From assembly GCF_002015085.1 (NCBI RefSeq), contig NZ_MUXW01000017.1, forward strand, positions 1 through 64,000: a stretch of DNA of 64,000 bases, in the 5' to 3' direction. A model generated the notes under the pieces. The model worked only from the letters and a program-made list of their open reading frames with translations. It did no database searches and was not told where the DNA came from. Below are positions 27,866 through 37,393 of the stretch, piece by piece (the stretch's first letter is position 1; the number at the start of each line of letters is the position of its first letter). This DNA comes from Glaesserella parasuis (GTDB taxonomy: Bacteria; Pseudomonadota; Gammaproteobacteria; Enterobacterales; Pasteurellaceae). Position numbers and translations under genes: made by a program.

Positions 27866-28095
27866 TGGTGAATTATTCACTTGATCTCACCGCTTACCGT
27901 TGCCCTCTTCCTCTTTTGTCGGCAAAAAGGGGAATGTTACAGTTGAATAGCGGAGAAAGTTTGAAACTTCATTTTAATAAAGACGTTTTATTAAACGATA
28001 TTATTTTATTATGCCAAGAAATTCAGTGCGAGCTCAAAAGCAAAATAGAGTCAGAAACAGAAGTTATTTTATTCATCTATAAAGATAAGGCATAG
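27865..28095 (+). CDS. TusA-family sulfur carrier protein
   Basis: 76-aa protein of the TusA/SirA family with the signature YRCPLPLLSAKRGM at residues 11-24, whose Cys carries persulfide sulfur. Shares one base with the hemerythrin stop codon (TAATG). It is shorter and more divergent than E. coli TusA, so it may be a paralogue serving another sulfur path. Pairing with a di-iron HHE protein hints at iron-sulfur or redox repair; that link is inference. Confidence 0.8.
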   Translation: MVNYSLDLTAYRCPLPLLSAKRGMLQLNSGESLKLHFNKDVLLNDIILLCQEIQCELKSKIESETEVILFIYKDKA

Positions 28096-28112
28096 TAGTA
28101 ATACTATACCTT
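28087..28112. terminator. Bidirectional terminator between tusA-like and sirB2-like genes
   Basis: AAGGCATAGTA and TACTATACCTT form an 11-bp stem with one mismatch, overlapping the stop codon of the TusA-like gene. Followed by TATTGTTTATTT on plus. Its left arm resembles the GGCATAGTAGACAA repeat. Confidence 0.6.
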
Positions 28113-28117
28113 ATTGT

Positions 28118-28462
28118 TTATTTAACTGTTGCTACCATCATCACCATCATAAAACTGACGACAGCAAGAATGAAATGTTTGAGAGAAAAAGGTTGCTCTT
28201 TCTTGAAGGCTTTTGTCGCATAATAAATATACATCACCAAAAAGAATAACTTCGCTAAAATCCACGTTTGAAAATCCATGGCGAAATAGACAAAAATGCC
28301 CACACCAGACAGTAATAACAAGCTATCAACAGCGTGTGGTGCAATTTTTAAGAGTTTATATTGTCGCCAATCAACCATTCTTGCGGAAAGTAATCCGCGA
28401 ACCAGTAATAGCATTAAGCTTAGGTAAGCTAAACCAATATGAGTATAAAAGATCGTTTGCAT
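28118..28462 (-). CDS. SirB2-family membrane protein
   Basis: 114-aa inner membrane protein with four hydrophobic segments (about residues 7-25, 42-62, 66-85, 93-113), matching the SirB2/invasion-gene-expression-up-regulator family by YTHIGLAYLSLMLLLVRGLL, PHAVDSLLLLSGV and the K-rich loop before the last helix. Molecular function is not known. It follows darP by 15 nt on the same strand and is probably cotranscribed with it. Confidence 0.75.
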   Translation of the reverse strand: MQTIFYTHIGLAYLSLMLLLVRGLLSARMVDWRQYKLLKIAPHAVDSLLLLSGVGIFVYFAMDFQTWILAKLFFLVMYIYYATKAFKKEQPFSLKHFILAVVSFMMVMMVATVK

Positions 28463-28477
28463 TAATTTTGTCCTTAT

Positions 28478-29011
28478 TTAATTTTGTTCAATAATTGTAG
28501 ATTTTAAATATTGAAAAATTTCACGATAATTTTTCGGTGGTTTATTTGCTTGCTTCTCTTTCTGTGCGGCACGGATTAAATTGCGTAAATGCTGACGATC
28601 CAATGTCGGATATTCATCTACAAGCGGATTGATCGCACTGTCGCCTTGCTCAATGAGTTCATCTCGAATTAACTCTAATTTGTGCAATAGGGCTTGTTGC
28701 TGATTATGACGATTTTCAACTTTATCCAATGCTTCCTGAATAGGTTCGTGATCGACATTGCGTAGCAATTTTCCGATATATTGAATTTGACGGCGACGAG
28801 CTTCTAAACGTAAGCGTTGCGCTAACTCAATTGCTTCACGCAAGGTATCATCAATAGGCATTTTAGCAAGATTAGCACTATTCAGTTCTATCAAACTTGC
28901 CCCTAATTTTTTAAGATGTTCCGCATCACGTTTAATTTCACTTTTACTTACCCAGATGATCTCTTCTTCCTCATCTGTCCAATCAATCTCATTACGTTGT
29001 TTTCTAGCCAT
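28478..29011 (-). CDS. darP: Ribosome-associated protein DarP (YjgA)
   Basis: 177-aa assembly factor of the 50S subunit (formerly UPF0307/YjgA). Recognised by EIDWTDEEEEIIWVSKSEIKRDAEHL near the N terminus, and RRQIQYIGKLLRNVD and HLRNLIRAAQKE later. Highly charged and helical, as expected. It is divergent from pmbA, the same neighbour as in E. coli and many relatives (yjgA-pmbA), which supports the call. Confidence 0.92.
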   Translation of the reverse strand: MARKQRNEIDWTDEEEEIIWVSKSEIKRDAEHLKKLGASLIELNSANLAKMPIDDTLREAIELAQRLRLEARRRQIQYIGKLLRNVDHEPIQEALDKVENRHNQQQALLHKLELIRDELIEQGDSAINPLVDEYPTLDRQHLRNLIRAAQKEKQANKPPKNYREIFQYLKSTIIEQN

Positions 29012-29139
29012 TGCTATTCCTTTCTTTTACAAAATTTGCGTAGTTTAGCAGAAATTTAGGGTAGAATGGCGAGATTAAGTGAAAAGAGAACAGTTTTACA
29101 AAAATTTTCGCTAATCCTACCGCTTATAGAAGGAAAATT

Positions 29140-30489
29140 ATGTCATTTATTACCAAACAAGAACTTCAAGCTCAAGAACAAACCTTACGTCAAGCCGTTG
29201 AAATTGCACTGGATTTAGCCCAAAAAGCAGGTGCAACGGCGGAAGTGGGTGTAACCAAAGTCGCAGGCTTATCAGTTTCTACACGCTTAGAACAAACAGA
29301 AAATATTGAATTTAACAACGACGGCTCACTCGGTATTTCTGTCTATCTCGGTAAACGAAAAGGCAATGCTTCAACTTCCGATTTGCAACCAAAATCTATT
29401 CAACAAGCGGTTGAATCGGCACTTGCAATTGCAAAATATACCTCAGAGGACGACTGTGCAGGTTTAGCTGACAAAGAAATGATGGCATACCAAGCCCCCG
29501 ATTTGGCGTTATATCATCAAGCAGACATTACCGTTGATCAAGCGGTTGAACTGGCTATTGAAGCGGAACATTATGCACTACACAGCGATGATCGCATTGT
29601 CAATAGCGAAGGGGCAACCTTCAATTCACACGCAGGCATTAGAGTTTATGGCAACACACACGGTATGCTACAAAGCTACCTATCTAGCCGATATTCCCTC
29701 TCTTGTAGCGTCATTTCAGCCTATGAAGATCAGTTAGAGCGAGATTACGAATACACTATCTCTCGTCAATTTGACCAACTTGCCTCGCCAAAATGGGTTG
29801 GGCAACAAGCTGCAGTCAAAGCCGTTGATCGCCTAAACCCTCAAAAACTGGCAACCTGTGAAGTTCCTGTGATTTTTTATAACGACATTGCCACAGGGCT
29901 TATCGGACACTTCGCAGGTGCAATTAGTGGCGGAGCTTTATACCGCAAAGCCAGCTTCTTACAAGACAAGTTAGGTGAGCAAATTTTGCCGACTTGGTTT
30001 GAAATTAACGAAAAACCGCATCTACTTCGCCAACTTGCTTCATCACCTTTTGATAGCGAAGGCGTTTACACTCGCGATCACCAAATCATTAAAGATGGCG
30101 CATTACAGACCTATCTTTTAACGACATACAGTGCTAAAAAATTAGGTATGCAAACGACAGGACACGCAGGCGGTATTCACAACTGGCTAGTCAAACCTAA
30201 TCGCACAGGGGGATTAACTGCATTACTTAAAGAGATGGGAACAGGTTTACTTGTCACCGAAATGTTAGGCAGTGCGATTAATGGCGTGACTGGAGAATAT
30301 TCACGGGGAGCTGCAGGTTTTTGGGTTGAAAATGGCGAAATACAATATCCTGTTGCAGAAATTACCATTGCAGGACAGCTACAAGAGATGTTTAAAAATA
30401 TCGTTGCTGTTGGTGATGATATTGAACATCGTTCGAATATTCAGACAGGTTCAATTTTATTGGAAAAATTGAAAGTGTCGGGAGAATAA
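29140..30489 (+). CDS. pmbA: Metalloprotease subunit PmbA/TldE
   Basis: 449 aa. Partner of TldD in a heterodimeric zinc protease that degrades unfolded peptides, needed in E. coli for microcin B17 maturation and CcdA decay. Seen: VGVTKVAGLSVSTRLEQTE, GRKG-like surface loops, and the conserved end GAAGFWVENGEIQYPVAEITIAGQLQEMFKNIVAVG and HRSNIQTGSILL. TldE lacks the metal ligands of TldD, consistent here. Divergent from darP. A terminator follows at 30542. Confidence 0.94.
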   Translation: MSFITKQELQAQEQTLRQAVEIALDLAQKAGATAEVGVTKVAGLSVSTRLEQTENIEFNNDGSLGISVYLGKRKGNASTSDLQPKSIQQAVESALAIAKYTSEDDCAGLADKEMMAYQAPDLALYHQADITVDQAVELAIEAEHYALHSDDRIVNSEGATFNSHAGIRVYGNTHGMLQSYLSSRYSLSCSVISAYEDQLERDYEYTISRQFDQLASPKWVGQQAAVKAVDRLNPQKLATCEVPVIFYNDIATGLIGHFAGAISGGALYRKASFLQDKLGEQILPTWFEINEKPHLLRQLASSPFDSEGVYTRDHQIIKDGALQTYLLTTYSAKKLGMQTTGHAGGIHNWLVKPNRTGGLTALLKEMGTGLLVTEMLGSAINGVTGEYSRGAAGFWVENGEIQYPVAEITIAGQLQEMFKNIVAVGDDIEHRSNIQTGSILLEKLKVSGE

Positions 30490-30541
30490 AACGATGAAAA
30501 TTATCTTCAGGCTGTAGTAATATATGCATAAACTTTTTATA

Positions 30542-30583
30542 CAGTAGGAAGACCAAGTGTGGCGTTCCTACTGTTCTTTCTTT
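30542..30583 (+). terminator. Rho-independent terminator after pmbA
   Basis: Nine-bp stem CAGTAGGAA/TTCCTACTG (30542-30550 with 30565-30573), then TTCTTTCTTT. Confidence 0.7.
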
Positions 30584-30714
30584 GGTTCAAAGCTACATAA
30601 TACTAGAAAACTGATTAACATAATGTAAATACATGTTTCATGTGCTTGACTCATGGTAATAGTTATTTTTGTATATAAGGCAAAAATAGAGCAGTAAAGT
30701 TTTAAGGTACGACA

Positions 30715-32822
30715 ATGATTGTAACGATAAAAGATCTTGCTAAAGAAGCAGGGGGTTCTTTATGTACGGTTTCTAAATGTGCTAAATGGCAAGAGTGGCG
30801 TAAGTTTAGACAAAATTGAAAAAGTACAGCGTGCGATTGAAAAATTAGTCTACCAACGCAATATGCAAGCGGCTCAGTTAAAACGAGGTGTAAGCAATAA
30901 AATTGCGATTATTCTGCCAAATATTATTGATGTAAAATATAGTAGCCTGTATGAAAATCTGAATGCAAACTTTCAGCAAGATAATTTTATTTTTGAACTT
31001 TATCTCACTTATAATCAGGAAGAAAAAGAGCGAGAAATTATAAAACGGATTAAAGAAGAAAATTATCTTTTTGTTATTGCAGACAGTTGTTTAACAACTG
31101 CAAAAGAATATGGTAACTTGTTAGATAAATGCTTATTTATCGAGAAATTTTAGACGGCAAAACCTTTATTCATTTTGATTATACCAAAGTTATTGATGAC
31201 TTTATTGAAAACAGGGAAAAAATCAGTTAGATAATGTTATTTTTGTAAAAGATGAATGGGTTGATTGGAGAGAAAGGGATTATCATTATTTAATTACACA
31301 AGCAACTCAAGCCAATATTCAATTAAAATTTATTGAACCCACAGGAAATAGCCATTTACTTGCCTTTGAGTTGGCTCATATTGAAAACATTTCAGCATTA
31401 TTTATTTCTTCTTTTGAAACTGCCAAACTTATCCATAATGCCTTTTATTTTTCAGATAAACCACTTCCAAAAATATATACTTTTTATCATAATAGTTTTA
31501 ATGATGATAATCGTTTTATTCAATATAGTTTAGATTATGGTTATATTAGCCAACAACTTTTAGCAAAAATAAAGCAAGAAAATAATATCGATAATCCCCA
31601 TCATTTTGGTTTTTTAGCCTTTGAAAATCATAATGTATTACCTACACAATTAAATTTATTAGCGATTTCAAACCCCTCTATTGAAGCACTAAAAAAACTT
31701 ATTCCCCATTTTAGAAAATTAACGGGAATTGAGGTGAATATTGAAACCTGTGCATTTTCAGATATTCCAACAGAATTAGAAAAAAATAAAATGACAAATA
31801 AATATGATATGGTGCGAATTGATATGGAAAGTTTACCCTATTTTGCACAATCTTATTTATTACCCTTAGAGTTTCTTTCTTTGGAAACATTATCGAACTA
31901 TTTTTCAAGCAAAATTCTTCAGAGTTTTTGTCAATTTCAACAAAAAATTTATGCGATTCCCTTTGATCCAAGTTTTCAGATGCTTTTTTATCGTAAAGAT
32001 TTATTTGAAGATCCTAAAATTAAGCGGTTATTTTATGAAAAATATAAGCAAGAATTGGTGTTGCCAACCAATTTTGAGCAATTTAATAAGTTATTACCTT
32101 TCTTCCAATCAGGTCTGTATGAATATCCGCAAATTGAAAAAGGATCGGCATTAATTATTGATGATGAAGGCACATTGGCAAGTGAATTTTTTGTTAGATA
32201 TTACGCTATTTGCCTATCTATTTTTGCCAAGGGGAAAATTGCCTTAAATAGTCAAGCAGTTGTTGAGAGTTTATCACAGCTAAAAACTTTATATCATCAT
32301 TCGATTTTATTAGAAAAATGTTGGTGGAAAGAAGAAGTAAAATTATTTGAACAAAGGAAAATTCCGTTGTTAATTGTCTATATGAACCACTTTTCACCGC
32401 TTTCAAGTGAACATTCTAATAGTCCGATTGGATTTACTAGCGTACCCAATGCTCGTCCTTTATTAGGCGGTGGCTCTTTGGCAATTTTAAAACAGACGGA
32501 AAAACAGACCGCTTGCGAGTATTTTATCCATTGGTTTTTACAAAATACCATTCAAGAGCAATATATTCAGTTGGGCGGTATGTCTGCACGAAAAGATTTA
32601 ATGAGTAACCCAAGTATTACCCAAAATTTTCCTTGGCTTGCTTTGGCAAAACAGAGCGATTTTCAGGGCGTGCGTGAAAATATATTAAATGATCAAGCGG
32701 TGAATTTGCGTCAAATTGAAGCAATCATTGGGCATGCGGTGAAAGATTATTTATTAAAAGATCTGAGTATTGATAATACATTAGCACAGATTGAGCGAGA
32801 GATTGGGGTGTTGAATGGGTAG
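30715..32822 (+). pseudogene. Frameshifted LacI-type HTH fused to extracellular-solute-binding-like domain
   Basis: About 700 codons in four pieces. The ATG at 30715 opens a LacI-type helix-turn-helix (MIVTIKDLAKEAGGSLCTVS). The frame shifts near 30780 and continues with LNGKSGVSLDKIEKVQ to 31153, shifts near 31145 to DGKTFIHFDYTKVIDD, and shifts again in an A-run near 31218 into the long frame to 32822. The middle looks like a LacI/periplasmic-binding core. From about 31660 on (LNLLAISNPSIEALKKLIP) the protein resembles family 1 sugar-binding proteins of ABC transporters (UgpB/MalE type). The intact ancestor would be a one-chain sugar-responsive regulator. The three shifts leave it inactive unless they are sequencing errors. 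No sugar transporter lies next to it. Confidence 0.7.
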
Positions 32823-32880
32823 AAACACGGCGTGTTCTTATCATTTAATTATTCGTAAAAGCTGATTCTCAGCAGAGACA

Positions 32881-32910
32881 GGCATAGTAGACAAACTTGT
32901 CTACTATGCC
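32881..32910. repeat. Palindromic copy of the GGCATAGTAGACAA repeat
   Basis: GGCATAGTAGACAA, a two-base spacer, and its exact complement form a 14-bp hairpin. A diverged half copy (GTGTAATAGACAAAACTGCC) follows at 32921. It lies between the convergent pseudogene and leuD and could serve as a terminator. Confidence 0.75.
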
Positions 32911-32983
32911 CCACAAAATGGTGTAATAGACAAAACTGCCACCAATAATTGTAGACGTTTTAAACAGAAAAACTTATCTGCAA

Positions 32984-33589
32984 CTAACGCAAAAACGCAG
33001 GAATTTTGCTTTCGTAAGCTGCAATTTTTTCTTCGTGTTGCAAAGTTAAACCGATATTGTCTAAACCATTTAACAAGCAGTGACGACGGAAACTGTCGAT
33101 TTCAAAAGAGTAGGTTTTTCCATTTGCCGAAACCGTTTGAGCTTCTAAATCGACGGTAATGGTCGCACCTTCATTTGCTTCGACATATTTGAAAAGTTCA
33201 TCAACTTCTTCTTCGCTTAAACGTACAGGTAACATTTGGTTATTTAAACTGTTGCCATAGAAAATATCCGCAAAACTTGGGGCGATAATAGCACGAATGC
33301 CGTAATCATCTAACGCCCAAGGTGCGTGTTCACGGGAAGACCCACAACCAAAGTTTTCACGAGCCAATAAAATGCTTGCCCCTTGATAACGTGGAAAATT
33401 TAGCACGAAATCAGGATTTGGCTGTTTACCTTCATCATCTAAAAAACGCCATTCGTGGAATAAGTGAGCGCCAAAGCCGACACGGGTCACTTTTTGTAAG
33501 AATTGCTTTGGAATAATTGCATCGGTATCAACGTGCGAAGCATCAAGTGGAACTGCTAAACCAGTATGTTGTTTAAATTCTGTTGCCAT
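32984..33589 (-). CDS. leuD: 3-isopropylmalate dehydratase small subunit
   Basis: Swivel domain subunit of isopropylmalate isomerase in leucine synthesis, 201 aa, normal length. Seen: DTDAIIPKQFL near residue 21, the GCGSSREHAPWAL active-site loop near 81-93, and FADIFYGNSLNNQMLPV. Eleven nt after leuC, so one operon. leuA and leuB are not in the window. Confidence 0.95.
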   Translation of the reverse strand: MATEFKQHTGLAVPLDASHVDTDAIIPKQFLQKVTRVGFGAHLFHEWRFLDDEGKQPNPDFVLNFPRYQGASILLARENFGCGSSREHAPWALDDYGIRAIIAPSFADIFYGNSLNNQMLPVRLSEEEVDELFKYVEANEGATITVDLEAQTVSANGKTYSFEIDSFRRHCLLNGLDNIGLTLQHEEKIAAYESKIPAFLR

Positions 33590-33600
33590 TTTCTTATTCC

Positions 33601-35007
33601 TTAGTGTAATTCTACGTTGCGAATATCGACGAATTTGCCGTGAACAGCTGCCGCAGCCGCCATTGCAGGGCTAACCAAGTGAGTACGTCCGCCACGACCT
33701 TGACGGCCTTCAAAGTTACGGTTACTGGTTGAAGCACAGCGTTCACCTGGCTCTAAACGGTCATTGTTCATTGCCAAACACATTGAGCAACCTGGTTGTC
33801 GCCACTCAAAGCCTGCTTCAATAAAGATTTTATCTAAACCTTCTTTTTCCGCTTGTTCACGCACTAAGCCTGAACCTGGTACCACTAAGGCTTGAACACC
33901 ATCAGCGACTTTGCGTCCTTTTGCCACAGCCGCCGCTGCACGCAAATCTTCGATACGAGAGTTGGTGCAAGAGCCGATAAATACTTTGTCGATAGCCACA
34001 TCAGTCAGTTTAATACTGTGCGGTAAGCCCATATAAGCTAAGGCTTTTTCCGCCGATTGACGCTCAATCGGATCTGCCATATCCTCAGGGTTCGGGATCA
34101 CATCATTGATACCGATAACGTGTCCTGGGTTGGTTCCCCAGGTCACTTGTGGCTCAATCTCGCTAGCTTCTAAAGTGACCACAGTATCAAATTCTGCGCC
34201 TTCGTCCGTGTGCAAGGTTTTCCAATAAGCGACTGCATCGTCCCAATCCTTACCTTTCGGTGCAGACGGACGATCTTTTAAATAAGCAAAAGTGGTTTCA
34301 TCTGGTGCAATTAAACCTGATTTTGCACCAAGCTCAATCGCCATATTACACACGGTCATACGACCTTCCATAGATAAATCACGGATCGCCTCACCGCAGA
34401 ACTCAACAACGTGTCCTGTACCGCCAGCCATCGTAGTTTTACCGATAATGGCAAGCACAATATCTTTCGCCGTAATGCCTTCACGCACTTTGCCACGCAC
34501 TTCAATTTTCATTTTTTTTGCACGGGCTTGTTTTACCGTTTGAGTTGCAAGAACGTGTTCAACTTCTGATGTACCGATACCAAACGCCAATGCACCAAAT
34601 GCCCCGTGTGTCGCCGTATGAGAGTCGCCACACACAATGGTCATACCTGGAAGGGTTAAACCCTGCTCAGGTCCCATAACGTGAACAATACCTTGATTAA
34701 TATGGTTGATGTCATAAAGGGTCACGCCAAACTGCTCGGTATTTTTTGCCAGCTCAACCATTTGGATGCGCCCCATTTCGCCAGAACCGCCTAAGTCACG
34801 GCTATCGGTAGGTACGTTATGATCCATTGTTGCAACCGTTTTGGTCGGCTGACGCACTTCACGCCCCATCGCACGCAAACCGTCAAAGGCTTGCGGTGAA
34901 GTCACTTCGTGAACCAAATGGCGATTGATATAAATTAGAGGTGTTTCACCTTCAGCTTCGTGAACAACGTGAGCATCAAATAATTTTTCGTATAAGGTTT
35001 TTTTCAT
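33601..35007 (-). CDS. leuC: 3-isopropylmalate dehydratase large subunit
   Basis: Aconitase-family subunit with a 4Fe-4S cluster, 468 aa from ATG 35005-35007 (MKKTLYEKLFDAHVV). A further 19 in-frame codons upstream (to 35064) have no family counterpart. Cluster ligands are in IGSCTNSRIEDL and PGCSMCLAMN. Substrate motifs include MDHNVPT and VCGDSHTATHGAFGA. The REP pair about 80-145 nt upstream lies in the expected promoter region. No leucine leader peptide was found. Confidence 0.95.
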   Translation of the reverse strand: MKKTLYEKLFDAHVVHEAEGETPLIYINRHLVHEVTSPQAFDGLRAMGREVRQPTKTVATMDHNVPTDSRDLGGSGEMGRIQMVELAKNTEQFGVTLYDINHINQGIVHVMGPEQGLTLPGMTIVCGDSHTATHGAFGALAFGIGTSEVEHVLATQTVKQARAKKMKIEVRGKVREGITAKDIVLAIIGKTTMAGGTGHVVEFCGEAIRDLSMEGRMTVCNMAIELGAKSGLIAPDETTFAYLKDRPSAPKGKDWDDAVAYWKTLHTDEGAEFDTVVTLEASEIEPQVTWGTNPGHVIGINDVIPNPEDMADPIERQSAEKALAYMGLPHSIKLTDVAIDKVFIGSCTNSRIEDLRAAAAVAKGRKVADGVQALVVPGSGLVREQAEKEGLDKIFIEAGFEWRQPGCSMCLAMNNDRLEPGERCASTSNRNFEGRQGRGGRTHLVSPAMAAAAAVHGKFVDIRNVELH

Positions 35008-35087
35008 AAGTCCAACTCTCAAATGCAAGGGGACAAGCGGGGGGATCACATAAAAAATTACCACAACATTTCAATATGGAACATAAA

Positions 35088-35152
35088 CGTGGGGACACAC
35101 TGCGTGTGTCCGTTTACCGATATCATGTGGACACACGCAGTGTGTCCCTACA
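35088..35152. repeat. REP palindrome pair upstream of leuC
   Basis: GGACACACTGCGTGTGTCC (in 35091-35112) and, inverted, GGACACACGCAGTGTGTCC (in 35127-35150) separated by about 17 nt, with a trailing CCTAC. The remaining sequence to 35421 is AT-rich with one Apl-type uptake core (ACCGCTTGT at about 35178) and no gene. Confidence 0.85.
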
Positions 35153-35421
35153 TCTTGTTAAAACTTCTTACAAATCCAACCGCTTGTAAAAGAATGATTT
35201 GGAATATATCGCTACTCAAAACAAAAGTAAAATGCTATTTTTGGGAAAATTGCATTTTTTTATTCTGTGAAATAGGTTTTAAGTTGGCATATTAAGTGAT
35301 ATGTTAGCATATTATGCTAAATCTTCTTGTTTTTATGGTTTTAAGATTTAATGCTTTGGATTTATTAGAATTTTTATCAATCGAAAAAAGATTATCTGTT
35401 TTATGAATTAATAGGCAAAAG

Positions 35422-36618
35422 TCATTGAAGTTGCTGATTTCTACAAGAGAGAAAATAATAGGCAATAAATCCAACTACCGTACAAGCCGCCATCGTATAG
35501 AGCATTGGACGCTCGCTGGTTAGCGGAACATGGGATAATCCTGCCCCAACTAATGAACCAATCCCAAAGCGAGCAGTACCAGCTACGGCATTGGCGGTAC
35601 CTGCCATTTGTGGATAGCGATCTAAAATTGCCGCTGAAGCATTACTACCAATGGTCGAAACCATTCCTACAAAAAATGCTACGCCAATTGCCATTGACCA
35701 TAAGCCTAATTGCAATGTCGCAGAAATAATCAGCCAAATACCCGCTAGGAGTTGTAAGCTCATTCCAATGCGTAACATTTTTTCTGAGCCGATTTTGGTG
35801 ACAAGTCGTCCGTTGATAAAGGTCATCACCATCATCACAGCTATATTTAGCATAAAAAAGTAGCCAAAGTATTCAGATGAAACCCCATAAAGCCCAATAT
35901 AAACCAGCGAGCCAGAAGTAAGAAAGCAAAACATTCCTGCAAAGGACATTCCACCAACGAGAACATATCCTAACGTTGCTTTATGGGAAATCAATGTCGT
36001 AAAATTTTGTAGTACTTGACGAAAACTCAACGGCATTCGATTTTCTGTACTCAAGGTTTCAGGAATAAGCGTTGCTACTAAACAAACGCAGACAATCCCC
36101 ATCACCATTAAAATATAAAAAATAGCGTGCCAATGTAGCCACTTCGCTACATATCCGCCTAAAATAGGCGCTACGAGCGGTGCGATCATCGTAATAATCA
36201 TAATGGTGGACATTAATCGGGCAAACTGGTTGCGAACGAATATATCTCGCACTAAAGCCCCGAGTACCACTGCAGGTGCAGCTCCAAATAAGCCTTGTAA
36301 TAGACGCAATAGATAGAAATTTTCAATACTCAATACTTGTGTTAAGAAAAAAGCTGCGACAGCCCCGCCAGATAAGCCAAGTAAAATAATCGGTTTACGT
36401 CCGAAACTATCGGCAATTGGTCCCCAAAAAAGTTGCCCAATTGCAAAGCCGAAAGTAAAAATCGCAAGAGTTGTTTGCACCTTTTCTTGAGATACCGACA
36501 GATCTTGAGCAATATCGAGAAAAGATGGCAGATACATATCAATTGCAAGCGGTGGCAACATTGAGAGTAATCCCATAATCACCACAAAAAATCCATTTGG
36601 TTTAGTTATCTTGTTCAT
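35422..36618 (-). CDS. bcr: Bcr/CflA-family drug resistance MFS transporter
   Basis: 398-aa, 12-segment major facilitator. MLPPLAIDMYLPSFLDIAQDL in the first helix and GQLFWGPIADSFGRKPIILLGL in loop 2-3 are the Bcr/CflA signature, followed by RLLQGLFGAAPAVVLGALVRD (motif C region). Proton-driven efflux of bicyclomycin-like or other drugs is known for the family, the substrate here is unknown. Starts directly at the rsuA stop, so cotranscribed with rsuA, the same pair as in E. coli. Confidence 0.9.
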   Translation of the reverse strand: MNKITKPNGFFVVIMGLLSMLPPLAIDMYLPSFLDIAQDLSVSQEKVQTTLAIFTFGFAIGQLFWGPIADSFGRKPIILLGLSGGAVAAFFLTQVLSIENFYLLRLLQGLFGAAPAVVLGALVRDIFVRNQFARLMSTIMIITMIAPLVAPILGGYVAKWLHWHAIFYILMVMGIVCVCLVATLIPETLSTENRMPLSFRQVLQNFTTLISHKATLGYVLVGGMSFAGMFCFLTSGSLVYIGLYGVSSEYFGYFFMLNIAVMMVMTFINGRLVTKIGSEKMLRIGMSLQLLAGIWLIISATLQLGLWSMAIGVAFFVGMVSTIGSNASAAILDRYPQMAGTANAVAGTARFGIGSLVGAGLSHVPLTSERPMLYTMAACTVVGFIAYYFLSCRNQQLQ

Positions 36619-37311
36619 TTAAAAACTCGCTACTTCGTCTTCAGTCAAAGCTCTAAATTCCCCTTCAGCAAGAGTTTCATCAAGCACCACATTACCAATT
36701 CGCCAGCGGTGCAATGCAACCACTTTGTTTCCAAGAGCAGCAAACATACGTTTGACTTGATGGTAACGCCCTTCGCTGATAGTTAAATTGACATTGTAAT
36801 CATCTAAAATTTCAAGGGTAGCAGGTTTTGTTAAGGTTTTTTCACCACGCAATAAAATGCCTTCGGCAAATTGCGTGGTATAAAAATCTTCCACGGGATC
36901 AGCAAGGGTAACTAAGTAGGTTTTTTCACAATGATGTTTGGGGGAAGTAATGCGGTGTGACCATTGTCCGTCATCGGTTAATAAAACTAAGCCTGTTGTG
37001 TCAGCATCTAAACGCCCTGCACAATGTAATTTTGTGGTAAGTGGATAGTCAAAAAATTGAAATACTGTCGGGTAGTCGCCATCATCGTGAGAGCAAACAC
37101 AATTTTGTGGTTTATACAGCATAAAATATTGCCCTTCATCAACCCAAGCTAGCGGTTCGCCATCAAAACAGATCTCATCTTGCTCACTGATTTTGGTTGC
37201 ACTATTTTTTTCAACCACACCATTAACAGTGACTTGCCCTGTCCGTAGAGCTTTACTTGCCTGAGAGCGAGTAAACCCAGTGTTTTCTGCTATAAATTTA
37301 TCTAAACGCAT
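36619..37311 (-). CDS. rsuA: 16S rRNA pseudouridine(516) synthase
   Basis: 230 aa. N-terminal S4 domain (MRLDKFIAENTGFTRSQASKAL) and the catalytic Asp in GRLDADTTGLVLLTDDG near residue 100, then EGRYHQVKRMFAALGNKVVALHR typical of the RsuA/RluBEF group. The rsuA-bcr order as in E. coli supports RsuA over RluE. Intact. Confidence 0.92.
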   Translation of the reverse strand: MRLDKFIAENTGFTRSQASKALRTGQVTVNGVVEKNSATKISEQDEICFDGEPLAWVDEGQYFMLYKPQNCVCSHDDGDYPTVFQFFDYPLTTKLHCAGRLDADTTGLVLLTDDGQWSHRITSPKHHCEKTYLVTLADPVEDFYTTQFAEGILLRGEKTLTKPATLEILDDYNVNLTISEGRYHQVKRMFAALGNKVVALHRWRIGNVVLDETLAEGEFRALTEDEVASF

Positions 37312-37393
37312 GTTTTACCTGAAAATTGAATAAAGTGCGACATTATATCTACATTTTCATAACAAGGTTAAAGATATTGACAATATATTGATA

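Noticed and set aside
32881..32910. Perfect 14-bp inverted repeat as an insertion sequence end
   Set aside because: Two-base loop and recurrence of the same half-sites at other gene ends fit a repeat/terminator better than a transposon terminus.
35010..35064. Longer leuC start at 35064
   Set aside because: The extra residues are hydrophobic and absent from the family; ATG 35005-35007 gives the normal N terminus.
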